Assembly (NCBI GenBank): GCA_902517245.1
Contig: CABYBK010000009.1
Coordinates: 1 to 40,411, forward strand
Origin: an uncultured Bacteroidota bacterium
GTDB lineage: Bacteria > Bacteroidota > Bacteroidia > Flavobacteriales > Flavobacteriaceae
Direction of reading: 5' to 3'
Length of the DNA stretch: 40,411 nt
Part shown: positions 1 to 9,875 of the stretch, one piece after another
Layout: each line of letters begins with the position of its first letter
Position numbering within the stretch: position 1 is the stretch's first letter
Translations under genes and position numbers: made by a program
The notes under the pieces: generated by a model
Told to the model about the DNA's origin: nothing
Seen by the model: only the letters and a program-made list of their open reading frames with translations
The model's database searches: none

Positions 1-1
1 A

Positions 2-1567
2 CATATTGAAGATTATCCCACTATGAATCTTGATCCGTGGGATATGAAACATGGAGGAAAAACTACACAAGAGGAATTAAAAAACTACAATAAACAAAGA
101 AGGTGGGGTATTAATGAAGGTAATCGACATTTTTATAATAAGGATTCAGAATATGACTACGAAGAAGATAAGCCCTTTGATTGGATTAGAGGAACCCAAG
201 TTGGTGGTCGTTCACTAATATGGGGTAGACAAACCTATCGATGGAGTGATGACGATTTTGAAGCCAATTTGCGTGACGGAATTGCAATTGATTGGCCAGT
301 TCGCTACAAAGAAATTGCTCCCTGGTATTCTTATGTTGAAAATTTTATAGGTGTAAGTGGAGAAGCCTTAAATCTTCCTCATCTTCCCGATAGTGAATTC
401 CTCCCTGCAATGGAACTAAATTGTGTGGAAAAAAAATTAAAAAGATCGATAGCTAAAAATTATTCAGATCGAATTCTAACTGTAGGGCGTGTAGCTCATA
501 TAACTAGAGGTACAAAAATGGGCGCAGGAAGAGCACCTTGTCAATATAGAAATCGTTGCGATAGAGGCTGTCCTTATGGGTCTTATTTTAGCTCTAACTC
601 ATCTACTCTTCCTACAGCTGAAAAAACTGGAAATCTTACTATTCGTCCAGATTCTGTTGTTACTGAAGTACTTTATGATGAAAAAACACAAAAATGTACT
701 GGAGTTCGGGTTGTAGATACTAATACTCAAGAGGTACTCGAATTTAAATCAAAAGTTATATTCTTATGCGCATCCTCAATGGCTTCAGCAGCAATCTTGT
801 TAAACTCTAAATCAGATCGATTCCCGTCAGGATTAGGAAATGATTCTGGAGAATTAGGTCACAATATTATGGATCATCAATTGGGAAGCGGAGCATCAGC
901 TAAATATAAAAGTTTTGAGGATCAATACTATTCTGGGAGAAGACCAAATGGCTTCTATATTCCACGATTCAGAAATATTGGTGGGAAAAATGCAGGATTA
1001 GATTTCTTAAGGGGCTATGGTTACCAAGGAGGTGCTGGAAGATATGATTGGTCTGAAGGTATTGCTGAATTTGCTTATGGCCCAGAATTTAAAAGTGCCA
1101 TGCTTCAACCTGGAAAATGGAATATCGGTATGGGAGGCTTTGGAGAAGTTTTACCATATCATGATAATCGCATGTATTTAAACTATAATGATATTGATGC
1201 CTTTGGCTTACCTAAAATTGTTTTTGACGCAGAATTTAAAGAAAATGAAAGAAGAATGAAAGAGGATTGGAAAATTCAAGCTGCAGAGATGCTTGAAAGT
1301 GCGGGCTGTAAAGACGTGAAAATTTTTGATTCCAATGCTCCTATTGGAAAGGGGATTCATGAAATGGGAACTGCTCGTATGGGGCATGATCCAAAAACTT
1401 CAGTGCTTAATAAATACAATCAGATTCATAGTGTACCAAATGTTTTTGTAACTGATGGTGCCTTTATGACTTCATCTGGGACGCAAAATCCATCTTTGAC
1501 CTATATGGCTTTTACCGCTAGGGCAGTAAATCATGCTGTAACTGAACTTAAAAAAATGAATCTATAA
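2..1567 (+). CDS. GMC family oxidoreductase (5'-truncated by window edge)
   Basis: Frame is open to the window edge upstream of the first ATG (HIEDYPTM...). Substrate-side GMC motifs GGRSLIWGRQ, the Cys-rich CQYRNRCDRGCPYG, and the C-terminal GIHEMGTARMG...NVFVTDGAFMTSSGTQNPSLTYMAFTARA. Confidence 0.9.
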   Translation, partial: HIEDYPTMNLDPWDMKHGGKTTQEELKNYNKQRRWGINEGNRHFYNKDSEYDYEEDKPFDWIRGTQVGGRSLIWGRQTYRWSDDDFEANLRDGIAIDWPVRYKEIAPWYSYVENFIGVSGEALNLPHLPDSEFLPAMELNCVEKKLKRSIAKNYSDRILTVGRVAHITRGTKMGAGRAPCQYRNRCDRGCPYGSYFSSNSSTLPTAEKTGNLTIRPDSVVTEVLYDEKTQKCTGVRVVDTNTQEVLEFKSKVIFLCASSMASAAILLNSKSDRFPSGLGNDSGELGHNIMDHQLGSGASAKYKSFEDQYYSGRRPNGFYIPRFRNIGGKNAGLDFLRGYGYQGGAGRYDWSEGIAEFAYGPEFKSAMLQPGKWNIGMGGFGEVLPYHDNRMYLNYNDIDAFGLPKIVFDAEFKENERRMKEDWKIQAAEMLESAGCKDVKIFDSNAPIGKGIHEMGTARMGHDPKTSVLNKYNQIHSVPNVFVTDGAFMTSSGTQNPSLTYMAFTARAVNHAVTELKKMNL

Positions 1568-1577
1568 ATCCACTATT

Positions 1578-3035
1578 TTAATTCGAGTCATTTAATCTAT
1601 TTTCCTTCCTCGATTTTAAAAAAGCAATAAATTTTTTACCATATCTTGATTTTTTCACTTTGGGTGAAAGTTTTTCTTCAATTGAATTTAATAATGAAAT
1701 ATTTGCATCACTTATTTTTGTAAAAGCTAGATATGGTGATATTTCGTAATCTGAATTTCTTATAGCAAAATTTGCTGTGTATAGATAACTTTTAAGAAGA
1801 GTTTTATCTAATAATTGCTGGAAAGAATCCATTCTAATTATATTATCATTTTCATAGGCAAATTTTCTTTCATTTTTCAATTGCTCTAATCTCACTTTAA
1901 ATTGAGTTTCAAATTTTTGATACTCAGTCATTAATTGACGATTTTTCTTACCCTTTACATTAAAACTTCTTTTTGCATTTTGGCCATCTTTTAGACCTGT
2001 AGCTGTGTTTATGACAATAACACCAGCTGCTCCTCTTGCTCCATAAAAAGAAGTCTCTGAATATTTTAACATTTTCACTTCCCTTATAAGTGGAGTAAGA
2101 CTTCTAACAGCTTTTGGAGCTTCAGTTAAAGCTGTCCCATCAATAACCCACAAAGGCATAGCCAGGTTATTTATTGACAAAGCGGGTACTAAAATAGGTA
2201 GTCCATCTGGTGTCATTGGTCCCTTATAGTGGGCTCTTAAGGCGACACCCCACGAGTCTGTATTTACATCAATACCCCATTCATTAAGACCCATTCCCTT
2301 GTACTTTTTAGCATCTCTTGCTAATACTGTTAGTTTATCATCTTCCTTGAAAGTAAGTTTTCCATCAACATAAATTGGTGAATATACAATACCATCTTTT
2401 GTTATACTTTTTACTACTTCAACGCCCTCAAGAGCAATAGAACTAGCTTGTTCAGATTCTATTTGGCGAACTTTTGATTTATATGTGGGTCGGTTATATA
2501 CAGTATCTGGGTCCAGATTAGCCGTTATTTTTATATGACTAACAGGCACCTCTTTTCTGGAGTATTCTGTTGTTCCTTCAATTGTTCCAACACCATTAAG
2601 AATAATCATGGGTTTTACTTGTCTAGACGTTACAACTTGTTTTTTTTCTTGATCAGTTCTAATCTCTGTTCTTTCAATCTTTTTGGTTAGTTTTCTTATG
2701 TTAGTAAAGGTTTTGAAATTATGGTTTTTATTCAATTCAACATTATTAATAAAAACTTTTATAGGACCTTTACTTTCAAAAGAAAACTTTTTACCAGTTT
2801 CATAATCCTCTAAATCGATTATAAACTCAAAAGTTTTCCAAAATGCCGATCTAAATAACTTTTTAACCAATGTATCTCTTTCTCGAAAGGAATAACCAAC
2901 ACCATCCAAATAAATTCTTGGAATTGCTCCAGCAGTATTAACGACCTCATCTAGATCAATATTACTTCCTTGTTCTTGTTGACCAGATGAAATAGAAAAA
3001 CTTAAAAAAAGGCAAATGAGAAATAATCTCTTCAA
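1578..3035 (-). CDS. Secreted protein with a TonB-receptor plug-like domain but no beta-barrel
   Basis: ORF track gives 1578..3083. A TTG at 3035 gives a signal-peptide start (LKRLFLICLFLSFSISSGQQ) and avoids the tRNA terminator hairpin. Plug motif PLWVIDGTALTEAPKAVRSLTPLIREVKMLKYSETSFYGARGAAGVIVINT is followed by only about 140 residues. Confidence 0.75.
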   Translation of the reverse strand: MKRLFLICLFLSFSISSGQQEQGSNIDLDEVVNTAGAIPRIYLDGVGYSFRERDTLVKKLFRSAFWKTFEFIIDLEDYETGKKFSFESKGPIKVFINNVELNKNHNFKTFTNIRKLTKKIERTEIRTDQEKKQVVTSRQVKPMIILNGVGTIEGTTEYSRKEVPVSHIKITANLDPDTVYNRPTYKSKVRQIESEQASSIALEGVEVVKSITKDGIVYSPIYVDGKLTFKEDDKLTVLARDAKKYKGMGLNEWGIDVNTDSWGVALRAHYKGPMTPDGLPILVPALSINNLAMPLWVIDGTALTEAPKAVRSLTPLIREVKMLKYSETSFYGARGAAGVIVINTATGLKDGQNAKRSFNVKGKKNRQLMTEYQKFETQFKVRLEQLKNERKFAYENDNIIRMDSFQQLLDKTLLKSYLYTANFAIRNSDYEISPYLAFTKISDANISLLNSIEEKLSPKVKKSRYGKKFIAFLKSRKENRLNDSN

Positions 3036-3067
3036 AATATAAATTAATTTATGGTCTAAATAAAGGT

Positions 3068-3098
3068 AAAAAAAAAGGATCACTAAAGCAATCCTTTT
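3068..3098 (-). terminator. Rho-independent-type terminator downstream of tRNA-Gln
   Basis: Minus strand reads AAAAGGAT-TGCTTTAGTG-ATCCTTTT followed by a T run. Perfect 8-bp stem, 10-nt loop. Confidence 0.7.
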
Positions 3099-3105
3099 AA
3101 AATAG

Positions 3106-3178
3106 TTGGCCTACTAGGGATCGAACCTAGACTCTTCTGGACCAAAACCAGACGTGTTGCCAGTTACACCATAGGCCA
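3106..3178 (-). tRNA. tRNA-Gln(TTG)
   Basis: Cloverleaf by eye on minus strand: acceptor TGGCCTA/TAGGCCA with discriminator A, D-stem GTGT/ACAC, anticodon arm TCTGG-TTTTGGT-CCAGA (anticodon TTG), T arm CTAGG-TTCGATC-CCTAG. Confidence 0.95.
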
Positions 3179-3187
3179 AAGAAGCAG

Positions 3188-3218
3188 CAAATTTACATGA
3201 AAGTTTTTTGTACACCAA
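3188..3218 (-). promoter_or_regulatory. Bacteroidota-type promoter for tRNA-Gln
   Basis: Minus-strand TAAATTTG (matches TAnnTTTG) at 3188-3195 with GTTG-type upstream element about 20 nt away, just upstream of the tRNA 5' end. Confidence 0.5.
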
Positions 3219-3358
3219 CTTTTCTATAAAAATTACAACATACAAGTGCTGTTTAATTTTGATAAAAAATAAATATTTAAAAAATTTATTAAGATCTTAG
3301 TTGGGTAGTTTAAATGATAAATTTAGCGTTTTCTCTTCATTGATTTATTCTTACATTC

Positions 3359-6300
3359 GTGACAAAATTTGGATTTCCCACAATGAGCGAAAAAACATAT
3401 CGGATTTGGAACTTAAGTACCGGATGGTCGGTTTTTGCAATAGCATTATTCACTTTTGGAAGTACTGTTGAACCTACAGCTAGTTTCTGGGATGCTGGAG
3501 AATATATTGCAACTTCTGCAAAGCTACAAGTTGGTCACCCACCAGGAGCTCCTTTTTTTCAAATGATGGGAGCCTTTTTTGCGCTGTTTGCTTCTAGTCC
3601 AGAAAAAGTGGCGCTTATGGTCAATTATATGTCAGTTTTTTCTAGTGCTTTCACTATTTTATTTCTTTTTTGGACTATTACCTTACTACTTAAAAAACTA
3701 CCAAATTTCAAATCCTTAGACACGCTTTCCGAAAGTATTGGTTTTTTTGGAAGCGCAGCAGTAGGCTCATTGGCCTTTTGCTTTTCTGATAGTTTTTGGT
3801 TTAATGCAGTTGAAACGGAAGTTTACGCTATGGCTACCTTAATCCTTGCTATACTCTTTTGGATGGGGTTGAGATGGGAACAAGAAATGAATACAGCCAG
3901 GGGCGACCGCTGGTTATTAATGATTTCTTTTGTAATTGGTCTTTCCTTTGGAGTTCACTTTATGGGGTTATTGACTATTCCAGCAATTGGGATGATTTAT
4001 TATTTTAAGAATTACAAAAAAGTAACAATTAAAGGTTTTATTCTAGCAAATCTAATTTCTACTGCTATTCTTTTGGTAATTTTTAAATTACTACTCCCAT
4101 CCACACTTGCCTTTTTTGGAAAAGCCGAAGTCTTCTTTGTTAATACAATCGGTCTTCCTTTTGAGAGTGGAACTATTATAGCTGCACTTATAATTTTCCT
4201 GTTTTTTTATTACGGTTTAAAATATACTCGCAAGAAAAATCTTGTCAATTTAAACACAGGTATTTTAGCAGTCCTTTTTGTCTTACTTGGATTTTCATCT
4301 TGGATAATGATACCTATTCGTGCCAATGCCAATACTGTTATCAATGAAAATTCACCCTCCGATGCACGTTTACTTTTAGCTTATTATAACTTAGAACAGT
4401 ATCCTGAAACAAAACTTTTCTACGGGCCTATGTTTTCGGATATATATGCTGGTCAAGATCCAGATGAGCCTTACATTGATGATAAACCAAAATACGAGAG
4501 AGACTACAAAACTGGTAAATACAAAATTGTCAATTATTGGAAAGATGCACGTTTTAATTCAAATAGTGATCATAATGGTTTACTCCCACGATTATGGAGT
4601 AGTGAACATGCTGCAAATTATATGAATTTCACTGAGCCTTTGGATTTCACCATAAAACCATCTTACAGATCAAATGCTCAATTAAAAAACAGAATTGACC
4701 AATTCAGAGAAGATATATCTGATGGTAGTATAGACGGTGAACAATATCACGAATTTTTAAAGAATTATAGCCCTTATCTAAATATCGAAAAGCCATCTTT
4801 TTTTTCAAATATTAAATTCTTTCTGGAATATCAGTTTGGATATATGTATTGGAGATATTTTATGTGGAACTTTACTGGACGACAAAATGATGAGCAAGGC
4901 CAATATGATATTCTTGACGGTAACTGGATAAGTGGTATACCAATTATAGATGAGATTCGACTAGGAAATCAAGGAAGTCTAAATGAGGATGCATTAAATA
5001 ACAAAGCAAGGAATACTTATTATTTTCTTCCCTTTATTCTAGGTCTTATTGGCTTATATTTTTTATATCAGCTTGACCCTAAGCGTTTTTGGGTGTTAAT
5101 GCTTTTTTTCCTTTTTACTGGGGTTGCTTTAAAAGTTTATCTGAATGAGCGTCCTTTTGAACCTCGTGAAAGAGATTATGCATTAGTTGGATCATTTTAT
5201 GTTTTTTCAATTTGGATAGGTTTAGGTTGTATGAGTTTGATAAAAAACCTTCAACGTTATTTCAATGGTAGTCTCTCCCAGCCACTAGTGGTTGGGCTCT
5301 GTTTAATTGCTGTCCCTTTATTGATGGGTGTCCAAAATTGGGACGATCACGATCGATCAAATCGCTACACTGCACAATCGCTTTCTCGTTCATATCTTGA
5401 ATCCGTTCAGAAAGACAAAGGTGCCATGATCTTTACTATTGGTGATAATGACACCTTTGCACTTTGGTATGCGCAAGATATTGAAGGTTTTAGAACTGAT
5501 GTTAGAACAATAAACTCTAGTCTTCTAGGAACTGATTGGTACATTGATCAAATGAAAAGAAAGACTTACGAAAGTGAGCCTATTCCTTCACAGATGACAC
5601 ATGATCTTTATGCTTACGGAGTGCGTGATGTAATTCGATATCAACCCGTATTAGATTCTGTTCGTTGGGACATCAAAGACTTTATGAATTGGATCGCAAG
5701 CGACCATCCTAGGACAAAGATTAAAGATATTTTAGAAAAAACAGGGCGAGATGCAAATCAACTTCCAAAAAGTCAACAAGAAGGAATTTTCTATCCTACA
5801 AGAAAAATACGTGTGCCAGTCAATAAAGAAAATGTTTTAAAAAGTGGAATTGTAAAGCCAGAGGATGCAGATAAAATTGTCCCCTTCATTGATATTGATC
5901 TTCCCGATACTGCCTTACTAAAAAATCAGATGATAATGCTGGATATCCTTGCTAACAACAACTGGGAGCGTCCAATATATTTTACAGGCGGCAGCTACGA
6001 TGATTCAGAATATATATGGATGAAAAAATATCTTCAGCTAGAGGGATTGGTTTATAAATTAGTCCCTATTGAAACGAACCTAGGGAAAGAAAACCCTTAT
6101 ATCATGGGTCGTATAGATAGTGAACTTATGTACGATATTGTTATGAAATGGAATTGGGGAAATTCTGAAAGGACCGATATATATCATGATCCTGAAACAC
6201 GAAAAAACAGTATTTCGTTTCGAAGTAATATGGCCAGACTGTCCGAACTTTTAATTAATGAAAATAAATTTGAAAAAGCCAAAAACGTGATGGATCTTGC

Positions 6301-6940
6301 TATTGAAAAAATGCCATTAGACTATTTTGGATACTACAGTCTTTTAGTACCCTTCGTAGATGGTTATTACAGAATTGATGAGACAGATAAAGCACAAGAC
6401 TTATCAAAAAAGATTGCATTCAAATATGCTGATCGTCTCAACTATTTTTCATCACTACAAACCAATGATCAATACCTTTTAGGAGAAGAAATTCTTACAG
6501 AAATTGAGAGGTATAGAGCACTTGTAGAAGCTGATCTTAAACATAGCGAAAAATCTAACCTTAGTATTACACTAGATAAATTCATAGCGGCAATAACACC
6601 CTTCAGATACCTTTATGGAGATTATGAGTTTTATACTGGTCTAATCGATGTTGCAGAAGGATACTATATTTTAGGGGAGATCGAAATTGCTCAAAATTTA
6701 AGTAAAAAAATTGCTAACCAATTTAGCGAAAGAATGAAGTTGTTTTCTCAATTTTCTTCTTCTAATCAGGGACAAGTTCAAGACCGAATTAAAAGAGAAT
6801 GGGGTGCATACAATTATTTTTTACAAATTATAAACTCCTTTGACGAATCAATATTTTTTGATTCTCTAAAAGTTCAATATAATAGAAATATAAAATTATT
6901 TAATTCTGAGTTGGATGATCTATCTAAAGAAAAAGATTGA
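3359..6940 (+). CDS. DUF2723 family membrane protein (protein O-mannosyltransferase-like glycosyltransferase) with C-terminal repeat-like helical region
   Basis: FGSTVEPTASFWDAGEYIATSAKLQVGHPPGAPFFQMMGAFFALFA is the characteristic DUF2723 N-terminus. Multiple TM segments and FEPRERDYALVGSFYVFSIWIG. Start could be GTG 3359 or ATG 3383. Confidence 0.9.
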   Translation: MTKFGFPTMSEKTYRIWNLSTGWSVFAIALFTFGSTVEPTASFWDAGEYIATSAKLQVGHPPGAPFFQMMGAFFALFASSPEKVALMVNYMSVFSSAFTILFLFWTITLLLKKLPNFKSLDTLSESIGFFGSAAVGSLAFCFSDSFWFNAVETEVYAMATLILAILFWMGLRWEQEMNTARGDRWLLMISFVIGLSFGVHFMGLLTIPAIGMIYYFKNYKKVTIKGFILANLISTAILLVIFKLLLPSTLAFFGKAEVFFVNTIGLPFESGTIIAALIIFLFFYYGLKYTRKKNLVNLNTGILAVLFVLLGFSSWIMIPIRANANTVINENSPSDARLLLAYYNLEQYPETKLFYGPMFSDIYAGQDPDEPYIDDKPKYERDYKTGKYKIVNYWKDARFNSNSDHNGLLPRLWSSEHAANYMNFTEPLDFTIKPSYRSNAQLKNRIDQFREDISDGSIDGEQYHEFLKNYSPYLNIEKPSFFSNIKFFLEYQFGYMYWRYFMWNFTGRQNDEQGQYDILDGNWISGIPIIDEIRLGNQGSLNEDALNNKARNTYYFLPFILGLIGLYFLYQLDPKRFWVLMLFFLFTGVALKVYLNERPFEPRERDYALVGSFYVFSIWIGLGCMSLIKNLQRYFNGSLSQPLVVGLCLIAVPLLMGVQNWDDHDRSNRYTAQSLSRSYLESVQKDKGAMIFTIGDNDTFALWYAQDIEGFRTDVRTINSSLLGTDWYIDQMKRKTYESEPIPSQMTHDLYAYGVRDVIRYQPVLDSVRWDIKDFMNWIASDHPRTKIKDILEKTGRDANQLPKSQQEGIFYPTRKIRVPVNKENVLKSGIVKPEDADKIVPFIDIDLPDTALLKNQMIMLDILANNNWERPIYFTGGSYDDSEYIWMKKYLQLEGLVYKLVPIETNLGKENPYIMGRIDSELMYDIVMKWNWGNSERTDIYHDPETRKNSISFRSNMARLSELLINENKFEKAKNVMDLAIEKMPLDYFGYYSLLVPFVDGYYRIDETDKAQDLSKKIAFKYADRLNYFSSLQTNDQYLLGEEILTEIERYRALVEADLKHSEKSNLSITLDKFIAAITPFRYLYGDYEFYTGLIDVAEGYYILGEIEIAQNLSKKIANQFSERMKLFSQFSSSNQGQVQDRIKREWGAYNYFLQIINSFDESIFFDSLKVQYNRNIKLFNSELDDLSKEKD

Positions 6941-6941
6941 A

Positions 6942-7241
6942 TTAGTCTATATGATCTTGAATAAGGCTTATCAATGTATTGGCATCCTGTTCCCCACTTT
7001 GACGCCATACCATTTCACTAAACTTATAAATCATTAAGGTAGGAAGAACTTTTACTCTTAATGCTTCTGATAACTGCTGGTTTTTGTCAACATCTATTTT
7101 GATCACCTTACCCTTATCCCCTAGGGCAGCAGCAACGTCTTTTAATACTGGCCCCATATCAACAGTTAACTCTTCTTGACTTCTAAAAAAAGCCAGAAGA
7201 ATTGGAATTTTCTCGTCTAATAGTTCGCCGAATTTTGACAT
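6942..7241 (-). CDS. Thioredoxin-fold protein lacking the CXXC active site
   Basis: Aligns without gaps to thioredoxin, including cis-Pro VLPTLMIYK and WRQSG, but FFRSQEELTVDMGPVL replaces [16 protein letters not shown]. No Cys anywhere in the protein. Confidence 0.85.
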   Translation of the reverse strand: MSKFGELLDEKIPILLAFFRSQEELTVDMGPVLKDVAAALGDKGKVIKIDVDKNQQLSEALRVKVLPTLMIYKFSEMVWRQSGEQDANTLISLIQDHID

Positions 7242-7280
7242 TGTTATTACGAATTATAACGCAAATGTAAAAGAAATTGA

Positions 7281-8507
7281 TTAAACACTCTTTTTTGACT
7301 TTGTTAAAGTAATTACTGTTACCTCTGGCCAGATGCCTACACGCCCGGGATAAGCTAAATATCCAAACCCCCGATTTACATTTAAATGCTGATCTGATTC
7401 TTGATAAACTCCAGCCCATTGCTTATATCTCCATTTAACAGGACTCCATTTTATCCACCCCGGAATCTCAATTCCAAACTGCATTCCGTGGGTGTGTCCA
7501 CTTAGGGTTAAGTGAATTTTAAAAGGATGCGGTAAAACCTCTGCTTCCCAATGTGAAGGATCATGTGACATTAATATTTTAAAATCTTTTTCAGATACGT
7601 CAGCTAAAGCTTTATTCAAATCTCCAACTTGTTTAAATCCTGAGCCCCAATTTTCAACCCCAATAACCGCAATTCGCTGTCCGTCTTTTTCTATAAAACG
7701 CGATTGATTAAGTAATAAGTCCCATCCCATTTGTTTTTGAGCTTTTTCAAGGTCTTGCATATTTTTTTTCTTAGCTTCGGAACTTTCCCATCTCATATAA
7801 TCACCATAATCATGATTCCCTAAAACTGAATAGACCCCGTGTTTTGCATTAATCTTTTTAAAAGTTTCTATCCAAGGAAGTATCTCCTCAGCTTTATTAT
7901 TGACTAAATCTCCTGTAAAAAATACTACGTCAGATCCTTGCGCATTCACCAAGTCTACACCATATTGGACTTTTTTTGCGTTGTCAAAACTTCCACTATG
8001 AATGTCAGAAATTTGAGTGATTTTAAATCCTTCGAAAGCCTCAGGTAAGTCATCATATTCTAATTCGTAAGTAAGTACCTTAAAATTATACTTGCCACGA
8101 AACATTCCATATAAAAGTGAAGTAAAGGGTATTGCAGCTAAGCCAACTGCAATTTGAGAAATTAGCTTTCTGCGCTGAGGTAGGAATTGATTTTGATCAG
8201 GTATTTTTGAAAAATAAGCATAAATTCCTTGAGGTATTCTAAAAATATCTTCTCCCATCAAAAATATTGTAACTAAAATTTGAAAAACAAAAAGCGATAA
8301 AAAAAATCCAATGGCATACATTAGCTTCGACTCGTTTGCTGTAGAACGATCTAGAATTAATGTGTAAAAAATTAAATTCCCAACGACCATTATAACAAAA
8401 AGGAAATAAGCAAAAAGTATCCAACGATTAGAGGTGAAGGTTTTTATCGCTTGGTAACTATACCATTGAAAAATCAAGAAAAATAAAATACTTATAATCC
8501 AGCGCAT
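7281..8507 (-). CDS. Membrane-anchored metallophosphoesterase (YkuE-like)
   Basis: ITQISDIHSGSFDN, VFFTGDLVNN, VLGNHDYGDY, LSGHTHGMQFG metallophosphoesterase motifs after N-terminal TM helices. Confidence 0.93.
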   Translation of the reverse strand: MRWIISILFFLIFQWYSYQAIKTFTSNRWILFAYFLFVIMVVGNLIFYTLILDRSTANESKLMYAIGFFLSLFVFQILVTIFLMGEDIFRIPQGIYAYFSKIPDQNQFLPQRRKLISQIAVGLAAIPFTSLLYGMFRGKYNFKVLTYELEYDDLPEAFEGFKITQISDIHSGSFDNAKKVQYGVDLVNAQGSDVVFFTGDLVNNKAEEILPWIETFKKINAKHGVYSVLGNHDYGDYMRWESSEAKKKNMQDLEKAQKQMGWDLLLNQSRFIEKDGQRIAVIGVENWGSGFKQVGDLNKALADVSEKDFKILMSHDPSHWEAEVLPHPFKIHLTLSGHTHGMQFGIEIPGWIKWSPVKWRYKQWAGVYQESDQHLNVNRGFGYLAYPGRVGIWPEVTVITLTKSKKSV

Positions 8508-8555
8508 GCTAATTTTTTGGCAAAGGTAATGAGATATATAAAAATATGTTTAAAA

Positions 8556-9875
8556 CTAACCCCCTATATCTTGAGCAATGCTTAGTGCTTTTCCATCAGA
8601 TAGACTTGCGATAAAGCAACTAGAGTTGAGAAGAGTTTCATATAAGGTGTCACCTACCATAGGGGTTCCTTCTGGAACAAGTGAAAGAATCAAATTATCA
8701 TGAGTGTTTGCTTTTAACTCGAAACTTCTTACTGAAGCTTCTGTATAGTAACTAAGTAAGGATGAAATTGCACGGTGACCAACAACTTCTTTCTGTATCA
8801 CTTCTTTTGACTGATAAATATTTTTTACACTTAAATTAATAATATCTTCAATTTGTGCCTTGTATTTACTTTTTTCTAACAAACTAAACTCAAAAGTTCC
8901 TTTAAGTATAGCCGGTTCATTTTTAATAAAAATCTGAACCGCATCTTGAATCAAACTGTTAATAGCCAGAGCCCTTAAATAACTTAATCTTTGAGGCTTA
9001 AAGGCCAACTTTGCATACTTTTTAGAATCAATTTGGTCTCGTACTAGGTTAATCAAATACTCTAAAGCGTAGTCCTCAGAAATCCAACCTAAATTAATAC
9101 CATCTTCAAAATCAATAATAGTATAGCAAATATCATCGGCTGCTTCAACTAAATAAGTCAAGGGATGTCTTAACACTTTTCCATTTTTTACAAGCGATAG
9201 TTCTTGAGCAACTTCACTAAAAAAATCTTTTTGAGCTTGAAAATACCCGTATTTTTTATCTGCCACGTGGGATGTTGGCTTAATAGGTAAACTTGCTTTA
9301 GGATATTTTACAAAGGCACCGAGGGTAGCATAACTGAGTCTTAAACCTCCTGGAGTTCCTGAACGAGATTCAGCTAAAATTTTTAGCCCATTTGCATTGC
9401 CCTCAAAATCACACAGGTCTTGATATTGCTCAGAGGTTAATTTAGACTTATATATTGCCCCACCTCCTGATTTAAAAAAATGACCAATAGCTTTCTCACC
9501 ACTGTGACCAAAGGGAGGATTACCTATATCATGTGCTAGGGATGCGGCAGCTGTGATGGCTCCAAAATCGTTAGCTTGATACCCCAAGGAGGCCTCTAGA
9601 TGAGGATGTTTTTCTAAAATAGCTCGACCTGCCATTCTACCAATACTTCTACCTACCACGGATACTTCTAAACTATGAGTAAGACGTGTATGAACAAAAT
9701 CTGTTTTGGAAAATGGAATAACCTGTGTTTTGTCTTGAAGACTTCTAAAGGCATTTGAAAATACAATTCTATCGTAGTCTACTTCAAAACCTAAACGAAG
9801 GTCGTCTTGCTCTTTTCTAAGACGTTTATTAGTATCACCAAGACGTTTTAAGGATAATAACGATTCCCAATTCAT
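8556..9875 (-). CDS. dgt: dGTP triphosphohydrolase (dGTPase)
   Basis: FRSLQDKTQVIPFSKTDFVHTRLTHSLEVSVVGRSIG and HD motif SLAHDIGNPPFGHSGEKAI; EAADDICYTIIDFEDG. Confidence 0.93.
   Translation of the reverse strand: MNWESLLSLKRLGDTNKRLRKEQDDLRLGFEVDYDRIVFSNAFRSLQDKTQVIPFSKTDFVHTRLTHSLEVSVVGRSIGRMAGRAILEKHPHLEASLGYQANDFGAITAAASLAHDIGNPPFGHSGEKAIGHFFKSGGGAIYKSKLTSEQYQDLCDFEGNANGLKILAESRSGTPGGLRLSYATLGAFVKYPKASLPIKPTSHVADKKYGYFQAQKDFFSEVAQELSLVKNGKVLRHPLTYLVEAADDICYTIIDFEDGINLGWISEDYALEYLINLVRDQIDSKKYAKLAFKPQRLSYLRALAINSLIQDAVQIFIKNEPAILKGTFEFSLLEKSKYKAQIEDIINLSVKNIYQSKEVIQKEVVGHRAISSLLSYYTEASVRSFELKANTHDNLILSLVPEGTPMVGDTLYETLLNSSCFIASLSDGKALSIAQDIGG

Noticed and set aside
7183-7419. 78-aa minus-strand ORF spanning the thioredoxin/metallophosphoesterase junction
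   Set aside because: Out of frame with two well-supported genes and low-complexity; a shadow ORF.
8239-8424. 61-aa minus-strand ORF inside the metallophosphoesterase gene
   Set aside because: Alternate frame of a TM-coding region; no family resemblance.
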